Source of the DNA: Bog-756 sp963737625
GTDB lineage: Bacteria; Actinomycetota; Acidimicrobiia; Acidimicrobiales; RAAP-2
Direction: 5' to 3'
Length of the DNA: 64,000 bases
NCBI GenBank assembly: GCA_963737625.1
Contig: CAVTTK010000003.1
Coordinates: 62,001 to 126,000, forward strand
Within the stretch, counting starts at the first letter, position 1. Every line of letters begins with the position of its first letter. The notes beneath the pieces are model-generated. The model worked only from the letters and a program-made list of their open reading frames with translations. It was not told the DNA's origin and made no database searches. Below, piece after piece: positions 51,805-61,898 of the stretch. A program made the position numbers and the translations under genes.

Positions 51805-52896
51805 ATGACCTTTGTTCCCTATGACCGGCCGGTCCGGGCCGCCTTCGTGGGCCTCGGACGCATCTACGACCTCAACATGCGGGCCTATGTGGACAATCCC
51901 GATGTCGAGGTCGTGGCCCTGGTCGACCCGAGCGAGGAGCGCCGGGCCGAACGCCAGGCCGACTGGCCCGAGGCACAGACCTTCGCCACCGTGGCCGACC
52001 TGGCCGCCAGCGGCCTCGACGTCGACACGGTCGAGGCGTTGCTGCCCATCCCGCTGCACGTCGACGGGGTCATCGAGCTGTTCTCCCACGGATGGCACGT
52101 CAACCTGCAGAAGCCCATGTGCAACGACCTGGCCGACGCGGCCCGGATGCTGGATGCGGCCAAGGCCCATGACCGACAGTTCCGGGTGATGGAGAACTAC
52201 ATCTTCTATGAGCCGCTGGTCCGGCTCAAAGAGACGGTGGAGTCCGGAGCCATCGGACCGGTGAGCGGCTACCACATGAAGATGGTGGCCAGCGGTCTCG
52301 GCGGGTGGGACGTCCCGGGCAGCAGCTACGAGTGGCAGTTCAAGCAGATGAAGGTGGGCCGCGGCATCCTGGTGTTCGACGATGGCTGGCACAAGCTGGC
52401 CACCGCCCTATGGCTGTTCGGGCCCATCCGCGAGGTGCGGGCCTGGCTGGGGGGGACCGAGGTCATGGAGGGTCTGGAGATCGATGCCCCGGCCACGCTC
52501 ATCTGGGAGCACGAGAACGGGGTGCGGGGCGTATGGGACATCACCCTGGCGCCCGACATGTACCTGCGGTCGGACTACTACACCAACGACGAGCGATGGG
52601 AGGTCACCGGTCGTAAGGGCTACGCCCGGGTCAACCGGTGCACCGGACGGGGCATCCAAGAGCCGAGTCTCGAGGTCTACGCCGACGGGGAGATGCGTTC
52701 CTTCCACGCCCTCGACGACGACTGGGCCAGCAGCTTCCGGGACTCGGGCCGTCACTGGCTGCGCTGGCTCCGCACCGGAGAGGGCCCGATGATGTGGAGT
52801 GCCGAAGAGGCGGTGTCCGTCCTGCGCTTCGCCCTGGCCGCCTATGCCAGCAGCGAGGCGGGAAGCATCGGCGTGGACCCGGCCTCCCTGCAGTAG
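51805..52896 (+). CDS. Gfo/Idh/MocA-family oxidoreductase
   Basis: 363 residues from the ATG at 51805, with GGAGGAG about 11 bases upstream. The N-terminal Rossmann domain (RAAFVGLGRIYDLNM, then VALVDPSEE) and the LQKPMCND stretch (usual EKP with catalytic Lys, the first residue Gln here) identify the family. The C-terminal alpha/beta domain has YHMKMVASGLGGWDVPG and HKLATALWLFGPI. NAD(P)-dependent oxidation or reduction of a sugar, inositol or related cyclic alcohol. Substrate not evident. Confidence 0.86.
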   Translation: MTFVPYDRPVRAAFVGLGRIYDLNMRAYVDNPDVEVVALVDPSEERRAERQADWPEAQTFATVADLAASGLDVDTVEALLPIPLHVDGVIELFSHGWHVNLQKPMCNDLADAARMLDAAKAHDRQFRVMENYIFYEPLVRLKETVESGAIGPVSGYHMKMVASGLGGWDVPGSSYEWQFKQMKVGRGILVFDDGWHKLATALWLFGPIREVRAWLGGTEVMEGLEIDAPATLIWEHENGVRGVWDITLAPDMYLRSDYYTNDERWEVTGRKGYARVNRCTGRGIQEPSLEVYADGEMRSFHALDDDWASSFRDSGRHWLRWLRTGEGPMMWSAEEAVSVLRFALAAYASSEAGSIGVDPASLQ

Positions 52897-52965
52897 CCCC
52901 GCAGCGCTCGCCTTCGGGCCAGTCGGCGAGGCCGCCGCGGCCGCACCGGATGCCAGACTGCTGCG

Positions 52966-54537
52966 GTGACACCCAGGAGTCCGCTCCTCCCCACTTCAGT
53001 CCGTCCTGGCCCATCCCCTGTCGTGCGGACCGCGGGGGCGCTCATGGCCACGGTCCTGCTCTTGGCGGCGTGCGGTGGCGCCGGCCGGTCCGCCTCGTCG
53101 ACTGGGACCACGCCCAATCCAGCCGTGCACCTGTCCCCCGCCCCGTCGACGACCTCGACCACGACTCCGGTGGCGCCGGTGGTGTGGTCGGCGTGTGGAT
53201 CGTTGCAGTGCGGCTCGGTGACCGTCCCCCTCGACTACAACCACCCGGGCGGACCCACCATCCAGATCGCCGTGGCCCGCCACCCGGCCGAGATCCCGTC
53301 CGAGCGGATCGGCTCCCTCGTGATCAACCCGGGCGGGCCCGGTGGCTCGGGCATCAACGACCTGCCCAACGAGTTGTCGGCCCTGGCCCCCGAGGTGCTG
53401 GACCGGTTCGACATCGTGTCGTTCGATCCCCGGGGCGTGGACCGGAGCAGCCCGGTGACGTGCAGCGGGGGGAGCACCGGAGGCTCGTCGTCGAGCCCGC
53501 CCCAGCCGGGCATCGACCCGGTCCCGACGACACCGGCGGCCCGCCAGGCCCTGCTCAGCAACGACCGCGCCTTCGCCGCCCAGTGCCAGCACTACAGCGG
53601 CACCATCCTGCCGTTCGTGGGCACGGTCGACGTGGCCAGGGACCTCGACCGCATCCGCGCCGCCCTGGGCGACGGTGCGCTGACCTACATCGGGCACTCG
53701 TACGGCACCCTCCTCGGGGCCACGTACGCCGACCTCTTCCCCACCCACGTACGGGCCATGGTGCTGGACGGCGCCATCGACCCGGCCTCCACCACGACGG
53801 GATACGCCACCGAGCAGGCGGTGAGCCTCGAAGCCGCTCTCGGATCCTTCTTCACCTGGTGCGCCGCCGACGCCGGCTGCCCGTGGCGGCCGGCCGGGGA
53901 TCCGACCACGGCGCTGCTCGCGGTCATCCAGGACTCCCGGACCCGACCACTCACGGCCGGGGCGGGCACCGCCGGACCCGCCGAGCTCTACGACGCCCTG
54001 CTGGCCGGTCTGGGGTCACAGTCCTCGTGGCCCACGTTGGCCGCCGCGCTCGAAGCTGCGGCGGGAGGCAACGGCGCCCCGGCGCTGGCCATGACCAACC
54101 GGTACGAGACGGGTGGATCACCCAATGCCGCCGAGGCCGAGCAGGCCATCGACTGTCTCGACCACCCGGTGGACCGGAACCCGGCGAGCTACGTGACCCT
54201 CGCCTCCTCCATCGGGCAGTCGGCGCCGGTCTTCGGCCCGCTCCTGGCGTGGGGGCTCCTCGGGTGCGCCACCTGGCCGGCGCTCCCGACGCGCTCCCCG
54301 GCCGCGGCATCGGACCCGGGCGCCCCACCCGTGCTGGTGGTCGGCACCACGGGGGACCCGGTGACCCCCTACGCCTGGGCCGTGGCCCTGGCCGGCGAGC
54401 TCACCGGAGCCGTCCTCCTCACCTGGAGAGGCGCCAGCCACGTGGCGTCCTTCTACAGCCCGTGCGTACGCGCCGCCAGCGCCGCCTACCTGGTGTCCGG
54501 GACGCTGCCGGCGTCGGGCACGACCTGCACGGACTGA
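52966..54537 (+). CDS. Lipoprotein alpha/beta-hydrolase, TAP-like (peptidase S33 type)
   Basis: 523 residues, GTG start. A signal with lipobox LLLAAC (Cys36) anchors it outside the membrane; a Thr/Ser/Pro-rich linker follows. The hydrolase shows VPLDYNHP, NPGGPGGSG (oxyanion region), SFDPRGVDRSSP and the nucleophile elbow GHSYG. The C-terminal TAP-like segment carries VVGTTGDPVTPYAWA and the His in RGASHVAS. Proteins of this type release N-terminal aminoacyl groups from peptides (Streptomyces tripeptidyl aminopeptidase), and some are esterases. Stands alone. Confidence 0.88.
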   Translation: MTPRSPLLPTSVRPGPSPVVRTAGALMATVLLLAACGGAGRSASSTGTTPNPAVHLSPAPSTTSTTTPVAPVVWSACGSLQCGSVTVPLDYNHPGGPTIQIAVARHPAEIPSERIGSLVINPGGPGGSGINDLPNELSALAPEVLDRFDIVSFDPRGVDRSSPVTCSGGSTGGSSSSPPQPGIDPVPTTPAARQALLSNDRAFAAQCQHYSGTILPFVGTVDVARDLDRIRAALGDGALTYIGHSYGTLLGATYADLFPTHVRAMVLDGAIDPASTTTGYATEQAVSLEAALGSFFTWCAADAGCPWRPAGDPTTALLAVIQDSRTRPLTAGAGTAGPAELYDALLAGLGSQSSWPTLAAALEAAAGGNGAPALAMTNRYETGGSPNAAEAEQAIDCLDHPVDRNPASYVTLASSIGQSAPVFGPLLAWGLLGCATWPALPTRSPAAASDPGAPPVLVVGTTGDPVTPYAWAVALAGELTGAVLLTWRGASHVASFYSPCVRAASAAYLVSGTLPASGTTCTD

Positions 54538-54584
54538 TCACCCGTCGGATACCGGCCGAGATGTTGCTCTGGTTCGCTGGTTCT

Positions 54585-54609
54585 GATTCAATACACGACG
54601 TATCGAATC
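54585..54609. promoter_or_regulatory. Palindromic operator, probably for the TetR of the MFS operon
   Basis: GATTCAATAC and GTATCGAATC form 10-bp arms around a five-base spacer with a single mismatch. The site lies 64 bases upstream of the MFS start. A possible promoter, TTGCTC (54564-54569), 17 bases, then TTCAAT (54587-54592), has its -10 inside the palindrome, so a bound dimer would block it. The TetR encoded downstream is the obvious candidate. Confidence 0.68.
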
Positions 54610-54673
54610 GTAACCCGGGTCCGAGAAACGACCGGGGCCCGGAGACCGACCCCCCCGACTGGAGGCACCTCCC

Positions 54674-56262
54674 ATGCCGGCACTCGACCGCAAATGGTGG
54701 ACCCTGATCGCCGTGTGCGTGGCCACGTTCATGCTCCTGCTCGACATCACGGTGGTCAACGTGGCCCTGCCCGACATCCAACAGTCCCTCCACTCCACCT
54801 TCAGCGACATCCAGTGGGTGGTCGATGCCTACTCCCTGACCCTGGCCGCCTTCCTGCTCACCGCCGGAGTGGTCGGGGACATGTTCGGCCGACGTGAGGT
54901 CTTCGCCGTCGGTCTGGGCGTGTTCTCGGTGGCCTCGCTGGTCTGCGGGCTGTCCACCACGTCGCTGATGCTCAACCTGTCCCGGGCGGCCCAGGGCGTC
55001 GGTGGGGCCATCATGTTCGCCACCTCCCTGGCCCTCATCGCCGCCGCCTTCACCGGCAGGGAGCGGGGCACGGCATTCGGCATCTACGGCGCCGTACTGG
55101 GCGGGGCGGTGGCCGTGGGGCCCCTGGTCGGCGGAGCCATCACCAGCGGGATCGGATGGCGGTGGATCTTCTTTGTCAACGTGCCCATCGGGATACTGGC
55201 CATCGCCGTCACCCTGATCAAGATCCAGGAGTCGAAGGACCCCAACCATCGACGCATCGACTGGATCGGATTCGTCTCGTTCTCCAGCGCCCTGTTCCTC
55301 TTGGTGTTCGCCCTCATCAGGGGGAACGATGACGGGTGGTCGAGCACCCTCATCGTGAGCATGCTGGTGGGGGCGGTGGTCCTCCTGGCGGTGTTCCTGG
55401 TGGCCGAGTGGCGGGGCAAGGACCCCATGCTGGACCTGACCCTCTTCAAACGGCCGGCCATGTGCGGCGTATCCCTTTCGGCGTTCACCCTGTCGGCATC
55501 GATCTTCGCCCTGTTCTTGTACCTGACGCTGTACATCCAGGACGACCTGGGGTATGCACCTCTTGCCGCCGGGGTCCGCTTCCTCCCGCTCACGGTCCTG
55601 GCCTTCATCGTGGCCCCCATCGCCGGCAAGCTCACCGTACGGATCCACTCGCGCTTCCTGCTCGGGTCCGGTCTGTTCCTCATCGCCGTCGGATGTGCCC
55701 TGATGGCCACGACCAAGGCCGACTCCGGTTGGACCGTCCTACTGCCCGGATTCATCGTGGCCGGCATCGGCATCGGCACGGTCAATCCGGTCCTCGCCTC
55801 GGCGGCCATCTCGGTGGTACCCCCGCAACGGAGCGGCATGGCCTCGGGGGCCAACAGCACCTTCCGCCAGGTCGGCATCGCCACCGGGATCGCCGGACTG
55901 GGCTCGGTCTTCCAGTCACAACTGCAGACCCACACCCTGGCCGCACTCCGGAGCACCGCGGCCGGCCAAGCCGTACTGGCCCATGGGGGAGCGCGGTCCC
56001 GAGTGCCATTCTGGGCGGAGCGGTCCACCAGGCCGCGGCGGCCCTACCGTCCCCTACGGCACGGGCCGCCCTCCTCGACGCCTACCACACCGGCTTCTCC
56101 TCCACCCTCAACACCATCATGGTCATCGGCGCGGCGATCGCCCTGGTCGGCTCCATCGGCGCCTTCGTCCTGGTGCGCCAACAGGACTTCGTGCCCAGCG
56201 TGGCCCCGACCGGTCCCCCGGCCACCGACCAGGTGGTGGAGGCGGAGGTGGCGCCGGCGTGA
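54674..56262 (+). CDS. MFS drug exporter, DHA2 (14-TM, EmrB/QacA) type, frameshifted
   Basis: The reading frame from 54674 encodes about 440 residues of a DHA2 pump: FMLLLDITVVNVALPDIQ (TM1 with motif D1), GDMFGRREVF (motif A) and GAVLGGAVAVGPLVGG (motif C). It then runs into Arg/Pro-rich sequence. Another frame supplies the missing end, including SAILGGAVHQAAAALPSPTA, DAYHTGFSSTLNTIM and the last helix. Adding one G to the G5 run at 55985-55989 joins them into a 529-residue protein of normal length. It expels hydrophobic compounds using the proton gradient. Its stop overlaps the TetR start, and a palindromic operator lies upstream. Confidence 0.8.
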
Positions 56263-56879
56263 CACCGGTGACGACAGCCGGTCCCGCGGTCACCGGGAGG
56301 ACGGACGTCTCACGCCGGCCCGGTCGGCCCCGCGACGAGCGGGTGAGTTCGGCCATCACCGCCGCCGCCCTCCGACAGCTGGAGCAGCACGGGTACGCCA
56401 ACGTCAGCATGGAGAGCGTGGCCTCGGAGGCCGGCGTGGCCCGGGCCACCATCTACCGGCGCTACCGGGACAAGGCCGACCTGATCACGGCGGCCATTGC
56501 CGGCAACAGCACCCTCCACCTGTCCAAGGGCGTCTCGGACGACCCCCGGTCCGACCTCATCGCCTACCTGCGCGAGTTCGACCAGCGGTTCGCCGAGGGC
56601 TGCCTCGAGGTGGTCGGCACCCTCATCGGGATGCGGGAGGAGCCGTGGGCCCTGGACCTCCACCGCCAGCGGGTGGTGGCGCCCCGGATGGAGTACAAGA
56701 AGGCGTTGCTGGTGCGGGCCCAGGAGCTCGGGCAGCTGCGCCGGGACGCCGACCTCGACCTGGCCCTGCAGATGCTGACCGGTTCGGTGTTCGCCCGACG
56801 GGTGGCCGGCCAGACCAGCGAGGACGGATGGGCCGAGCGTGCCGTCGACGCCATCTGGGTCGGGATGGGGCCGGGCTGA
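56259..56879 (+). CDS. TetR-family repressor
   Basis: 206 residues from the GTG at 56259, overlapping the MFS stop (GTGA). The DNA-binding domain is GRPRDERVSSAITAAALRQL, with the helix-turn-helix SMESVASEAGVARATIYRRYRD. The ligand domain is all-helical, with no recognisable pocket motif. As the second gene of the operon it probably represses it through the palindrome at 54585-54609, being released when a pump substrate binds. Confidence 0.9.
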   Translation: MTPVTTAGPAVTGRTDVSRRPGRPRDERVSSAITAAALRQLEQHGYANVSMESVASEAGVARATIYRRYRDKADLITAAIAGNSTLHLSKGVSDDPRSDLIAYLREFDQRFAEGCLEVVGTLIGMREEPWALDLHRQRVVAPRMEYKKALLVRAQELGQLRRDADLDLALQMLTGSVFARRVAGQTSEDGWAERAVDAIWVGMGPG

Positions 56880-56906
56880 GCCCCGTTCGCTCCGTCTGCT
56901 CCCCCG

Positions 56907-57422
56907 TCAGGGATCCAGTGATTCAGGGAGGATGCCCCGTACGTAGGCGGCCTGGCCGGCGTGCTGGAGGTCGTCGGCGATGACACTCACCAGTCGGACC
57001 TGCAGCGTCACCGGGGGATCCCACCGGTCGTCCACCACCCGGTCGAGGTCGTCCTCCTCCAGCGCCCTGACGAACCGCAGGGTCCGCTGATGGACAGCCT
57101 CGAAGTAGTCGAGGAGCATCGAGGCCTCCGCCGTCACCAGGGCCACCGCATCGGAGTCGTGGCCGTAGCCCGTGTCAGAGGGATCGAGGGGCAGGGCGAA
57201 CCGGTCGGCCCATCCCTCCGAGGTCCACAGTTGCCGGCCGTCGTCCACCCCAGCGATGTGGTCATCCTGGATGCGGGTGAGATGCCAGATCAGCCAGGCG
57301 ATGGAGTTGGACTCGCCGCCGGGGCGGTAGGCCAGTTCCTGACGGGTGAGCCCGTTGGTGGCGGGGTGCACCGAGTCCCGGACTCGTTCAAAGGCGTCCA
57401 CCAGGACATCGATGCTGTTCAT
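56907..57422 (-). CDS. DinB/DUF664-type mycothiol-transferase-fold protein
   Basis: 171 residues. The four-helix DinB fold is indicated by ESNSIAWLIWHLTRIQDDHIAG and DDLQHAGQAAYVRG, giving three His ligands for a metal. In actinobacteria this group includes mycothiol S-transferases that modify xenobiotics. Neighbouring a drug-pump operon fits detoxification, but there is no direct evidence. It is convergent with the TetR gene. Confidence 0.78.
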   Translation of the reverse strand: MNSIDVLVDAFERVRDSVHPATNGLTRQELAYRPGGESNSIAWLIWHLTRIQDDHIAGVDDGRQLWTSEGWADRFALPLDPSDTGYGHDSDAVALVTAEASMLLDYFEAVHQRTLRFVRALEEDDLDRVVDDRWDPPVTLQVRLVSVIADDLQHAGQAAYVRGILPESLDP

Positions 57423-57605
57423 CGGGTCTGCGCTCTCCTCATGGCTCGTGCTTACCGGTCTCGTCGGGGTGGCCGCTGTTCGCCGCGTCAGGACACCGCA
57501 CCCTTCGGTCGGGTGGGGCCCGACCGGGGGATTGGCTGCAGTGCGACGCCCGCCCGGGCGACTCCCCCAGAACAGTAGGCGAGCTTACCGAGCGGCCCGT
57601 CGGCC

Positions 57606-58361
57606 TCAGAATCCGGGGAAGACCTTGCGCAGTTGGGCCAGGGGCGGACCCTCGATGCCCGGTGGGGCATGGTCGGGGTCGAGCCGACCGTAGACGAGAC
57701 GGATGAGCGCCTCGCCCGGAAGGGTCAGGTCCGGAGCCGACCCCGGCTCGGAGGGGACCAGTTGGACCGACTCGGCGGCGAGGATCACGGCGAAGTGCCG
57801 CTCCGGTCCGGTGGTCGACAGCTGCAGGGTGCTTTCGGGACCGGGCGGACGTCCGACCAGCCCGGCGATGACGGCCACCCGGTCGATCACGATCGGTACC
57901 GCCTGGTCGTACAGGACGGCCCCGGGATCGACCACCACCTCGATGTCCCAGGTGTGGACGACGTGCTCGCTGAGCCGGAGGCCGACAAAGCTGTCGAAGT
58001 CGAGCGACATCGGACCCATGGACAGGGCGAATCCACGACGCTGCCCCTCACTGGCCGCATCCAGCGCGGCCATGAGGGCGGCATCGGCCACCAGCGCCTC
58101 AGCTGCCTGGTCCTCGGGCACCTTGGCGTTCCATTCGTCCCACACGGTCTGGTTGAACGACCCGTCCGGCTCCCGCCCGGACAGGGCGTCCTCGAGGCTC
58201 CGCTGCATGATGACCGCACCGGATCCCAGGTGTGAGAGGACGTCGGCGACGGTCCACTCGGTGGGGTACGCGGACCCAAGGACCAGTCCGGGTCCGAGCT
58301 CACCCACGATCCGGTTCAGGCGGGCCACCGAGCCCTGCAGGGCGGACAGTTCATCACTCAT
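57606..58361 (-). CDS. Maleylpyruvate-isomerase-like, mycothiol-dependent-type metal-binding protein (TIGR03083-like)
   Basis: 251 residues. The N-terminal helical bundle reads SAYPTEWTVADVLSHLGSGA, and RLSEHVVHTWDIEV supplies the second and third metal-binding residues. A C-terminal SCP2/MDMPI-like domain (about 150-250) follows. Family members include mycothiol-dependent maleylpyruvate isomerase, but most are uncharacterised. Same strand as the DinB gene 183 bases downstream. Confidence 0.78.
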   Translation of the reverse strand: MSDELSALQGSVARLNRIVGELGPGLVLGSAYPTEWTVADVLSHLGSGAVIMQRSLEDALSGREPDGSFNQTVWDEWNAKVPEDQAAEALVADAALMAALDAASEGQRRGFALSMGPMSLDFDSFVGLRLSEHVVHTWDIEVVVDPGAVLYDQAVPIVIDRVAVIAGLVGRPPGPESTLQLSTTGPERHFAVILAAESVQLVPSEPGSAPDLTLPGEALIRLVYGRLDPDHAPPGIEGPPLAQLRKVFPGF

Positions 58362-58570
58362 GGTCGTGGTCCAATCGGTACGAAGGTCGGGATCCCGACC
58401 TTATGGGTCGTGGTACCGGTTCGAGCCGCCCCGGAGAGCATGGTGGAGGATCACCCGCACCTCCGAGCCGATCGGTCGACATGCGGCCATCCCGCCGTGG
58501 TTCCCCGGTCGTTGTTGCTCTCGGCCCGAATCGGGTAGAAGGTGAGGCCAATCGAGAAGTGAGGTGCACC

Positions 58571-59959
58571 ATGGCGATCGCCACCATCAACCCGGCCACC
58601 GGCCAGACCGAGAAGAACTTTCCGGAGCTCACCGACGCCGAAGTCGACGCCCGCCTGGCCACGGCGGCGGCAACCTTCGTGACGTACCGGCGCACCACCT
58701 TCGCCCAACGGGCGGAGTGGATGCGTCAGGCCGGTCAGATCCTCGATAGCGAGGTCGACGACGTGGCCACGATGATGACCACCGAGATGGGCAAGACCCT
58801 GGCCGCGGCCCGCCTGGAGGTGCAGAAGTGCGCCAAGGCGTGCCGCTACTTCGCCGACCATGCCGAGGGGTTCCTGGCCGACGAACCAGCGGACGCCGCC
58901 GCGGTCGGTGCCACCTCCGCCTATGCCTGTTACCAGCCGCTCGGGCCGGTACTGGCCGTCATGCCCTGGAACTTCCCGCTATGGCAGGTCATGCGGTTCG
59001 CCGCACCGGCGCTGATGGCCGGCAACGTCGGCCTGCTCAAGCACGCATCCAATGTTCCCCAGACGGCGCTGTTCCTCGAGGAGTTGTTCACCCGGGCCGG
59101 ATTCCCCATCGGCGCGTTCCAGACCCTCCTGATCGGCTCGGGAAAGGTCGAGGGTGTGCTGCGGGATGACCGCGTCGTGGCCGTAACCCTCACCGGTTCG
59201 GGTCCAGCCGGATCGTCGGTTGCCGCCGTGGCCGGCGACGTGGTCAAGAAGTCGGTGCTGGAACTGGGGGGAAGCGATCCCTTCATCGTCATGCCGTCGG
59301 CCGATCTGGCCCGTGCCGCCGAAGTGGCGACGACCGCCCGGTGCCTCAACAACGGTCAGTCGTGCATCGCGGCAAAGCGGTTCATCGTCCATGCCGACGT
59401 GGCCGATGAGTTCGAGGCGATCTTCGTGGCCCGGATGTCGTCCCGGGTGGTGGGCGACCCCATGGCCGACTCGACCGATGTCGGCCCGTTGGCCACTGAG
59501 CAGCAGCGGGCCGACATCGTCGAACTGGTCTCCGACGCGGTGGATCACGGAGCCCGGGTGCTGTGCGGCGGAACCGTTCCCGACGGCCCAGGGTGGTTCT
59601 ATCCCCCGACGGTGCTCACCGGCATCACGGCGGCCATGCGGATCCACACCGAGGAGGCCTTCGCTCCCGTGGCCACGCTGTACCGGGTGGCCACGCTGGG
59701 GGACGCCGTCGAGCTGGCCAACGTCACCGAGTTCGGCCTCGGGGCCAACGCCTGGACCGAGGACGAGGGGGAACGGAACCGCTTCGTGACCGAGCTGGAC
59801 GCCGGCATGGTCTTCATCAACGGCAACGTGACCTCCTTCCCTGAGCTTCCCTTCGGCGGGGTGAAGACCTCGGGGTACGGGCGGGAGCTCACAGCCCACG
59901 GGATTCGGGAGTTCTGCAATCTGAAGTCGGTGTGGGTGGGCCCGTCCGCCGACCGCTGA
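58571..59959 (+). CDS. NAD(P)-dependent aldehyde dehydrogenase (succinate-semialdehyde dehydrogenase-like)
   Basis: 462 residues from the ATG at 58571, with GAGG a few bases upstream. The ALDH features are complete: VMPWNFPLWQVMRFAAPALM, the general-base Glu in LELGGSDPF, and the nucleophile Cys in NNGQSCIAAKR. Length and the opening IATINPATGQTEKNFPELTD match the SSADH (GabD/Sad) group. Oxidises a semialdehyde or aldehyde to the acid. A CoA ligase gene follows on the same strand about 200 bases on, which could activate the acid formed. Confidence 0.9.
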   Translation: MAIATINPATGQTEKNFPELTDAEVDARLATAAATFVTYRRTTFAQRAEWMRQAGQILDSEVDDVATMMTTEMGKTLAAARLEVQKCAKACRYFADHAEGFLADEPADAAAVGATSAYACYQPLGPVLAVMPWNFPLWQVMRFAAPALMAGNVGLLKHASNVPQTALFLEELFTRAGFPIGAFQTLLIGSGKVEGVLRDDRVVAVTLTGSGPAGSSVAAVAGDVVKKSVLELGGSDPFIVMPSADLARAAEVATTARCLNNGQSCIAAKRFIVHADVADEFEAIFVARMSSRVVGDPMADSTDVGPLATEQQRADIVELVSDAVDHGARVLCGGTVPDGPGWFYPPTVLTGITAAMRIHTEEAFAPVATLYRVATLGDAVELANVTEFGLGANAWTEDEGERNRFVTELDAGMVFINGNVTSFPELPFGGVKTSGYGRELTAHGIREFCNLKSVWVGPSADR

Positions 59960-60155
59960 CGGTCGACGGCCCACCAGCGACGGCTCACCGACGAAGCCGT
60001 CGGCACCCACTCGAGCCGAGTCGGGGTCGGGCACCCCGGCGCCACCGGCCGGGGGTCGGCCCGCCCGACCGGCCTAAGATCCCCGGTCACGGCGGCCGGT
60101 GGGTGCCGTGACCCTCCCGAGGGTCGACCGGGAAGAAGCTAGTGGGGAGGCATCG

Positions 60156-61888
60156 ATGTCGGTCGGGTACGAGGAGGCTTACGCCCAGGTCACCGGGCCC
60201 GGCCAGCTCTTCGAGTTGACCGAGGCGACGGTCGGCGGCCGGGAGTACCGCCTGTTCAAGAACGCGCCGTCCACCCTCGGCCAGCTCTTCGCCGGAGCTC
60301 GGGGCGTGGAGTCGGAATTCCTGGTCTACGAGGATGAGCGCTGGACCTTCGACGAGACCATGCGCCATGTCGATGCACTGGCCCACACCCTGGTGCACAC
60401 CTTGGGCATCGCCAAGGGCGACCGGGTCGGCATCGCCATGCGCAACCTCCCGGAGTGGATCGTCTCGTTCGCCGCCATCCTGTCCATCGGGGCGGTGTCC
60501 GTCTCTTTCAACGCCTGGTGGACGGAGACCGAGCTCGAGTACGCCCTGGGCGATTCGGGCATCTCGCTGCTCATCGCCGATCCTGAGCGGTGCGACAGGG
60601 CCCTCCGCCCGGCCCGGTCCCGGGACATCCCCCTCGTCGTCGTCCGGGGGGACCGGAGCGGCCCGGCGGCTGACGGCGTCCGGCACTACGACGACGTCGT
60701 GACCCTGGGTGATCCCATGCCCGACGTCGACGTCGACCCGGACGACGACGCCACCATCCTCTATACCTCAGGGACCACGGGGTTCCCGAAAGGTGCGGTG
60801 TCGACCCACCGGGCGGTGACCCAAGCGTTGACCGCATTCTGGGCCGCGGTCACCATCCAGGGCGCCCGCAAGGGCACCGATCCGCTCAGTGGCGGCGGCT
60901 TCGCTCCGTGCTTCATCCTCATCGTCCCGCTGTTCCACGTCACGGGTTGTGTCCCGGTCATGCTCTCGTGCTTCGGCATGAAGCTGAAGCTGGTGATGAT
61001 GTACCGGTGGGAGCCCGAGGCCGCTCTCCGACTCATAGAAACCGAGCGGGTCACGGCCTTCGTCGGGGTTCCCACCCAGAGCTGGGACATGCTGGAATCA
61101 CCGGCCTTCGCCCGCTACGACACCTCCTCGCTGGCCTCGGTGGGCGGGGGGGAGCACCGGCCCCCACCACGCTCGTCGACCGGGTGGAGAAGGGCTTCCG
61201 CCGGGGTCGGCCCAACATCGGGTACGGCATGACCGAGACCAACGCCTTCGGCCCCAGCAACAGCGGTGACGACTACGTGACCCACCCGACATCGACCGGC
61301 CGGGCCAAGACCACCATCATGGACCTCGAGATCAGGGATGAGGCCGGCCGTCCCGTCCCGGTGGGTGAGCGGGGTCAGATCTGGATGAGGGGACCCAACG
61401 TCATCCGGGGATACTGGGGCAAACCGGAGGCCACGGCCGAGGCCATCGTGGACGGGTGGCTGGCCTCCGGGGACCTGGGGCGGGTCGACCAGGAGGGGTT
61501 TCTCTACATCGAGGACCGGGCCAAGGACATGGTTCTGCGGGCCGGTGAGAACGTCTACTGCGCGGAGGTGGAGAGCGCCATCTACGAGTTCCCCGGTGTG
61601 TACGAGGCGGCGGTGTTCGGGGTGCCCGAAGAGCGACTCGGCGAGGAAGTGGCGTGTGTGATCCAGCGCAAGCCGGGCGCCGACTTCTCTGCTGAGGAAT
61701 TCCGCGACTACCTGGCCGGACGGTTGGCGTCGTTCAAGATCCCCGCCCGCATCGCCTTCACCGCCGAGCCTCTCCCCCGCAACCCATCAGGCAAGATCCT
61801 CAAGCGCGAACTCCGGGAGCAGTACTTCGCCGGAGGGCAGCCGGGCGGACCTTCGGGCAGCCCGTCCGGGCCCACGATCCCGCACTAG
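60156..61888 (+). CDS. Acyl-CoA synthetase (class I adenylate-forming), frameshifted
   Basis: ATG at 60156 with GGGGAGG seven bases upstream. The first frame runs through the core motif A3 (ILYTSGTTGFPKGAV) to the A5 region and then derails; the second frame continues with GRPNIGYGMTETNAFGP (A5), ASGDLGRVDQEGFLYIEDR (A7/A8), the hinge KDMVLRAGENVY, and NPSGKILKREL with the catalytic Lys. Adding one G to the G7 run at 61146-61152 gives a 577-residue enzyme. It activates a carboxylic acid to acyl-AMP and then acyl-CoA. The amidase gene starts 10 bases after its stop. Confidence 0.83.
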
Positions 61889-61898
61889 GTTCGGACTC

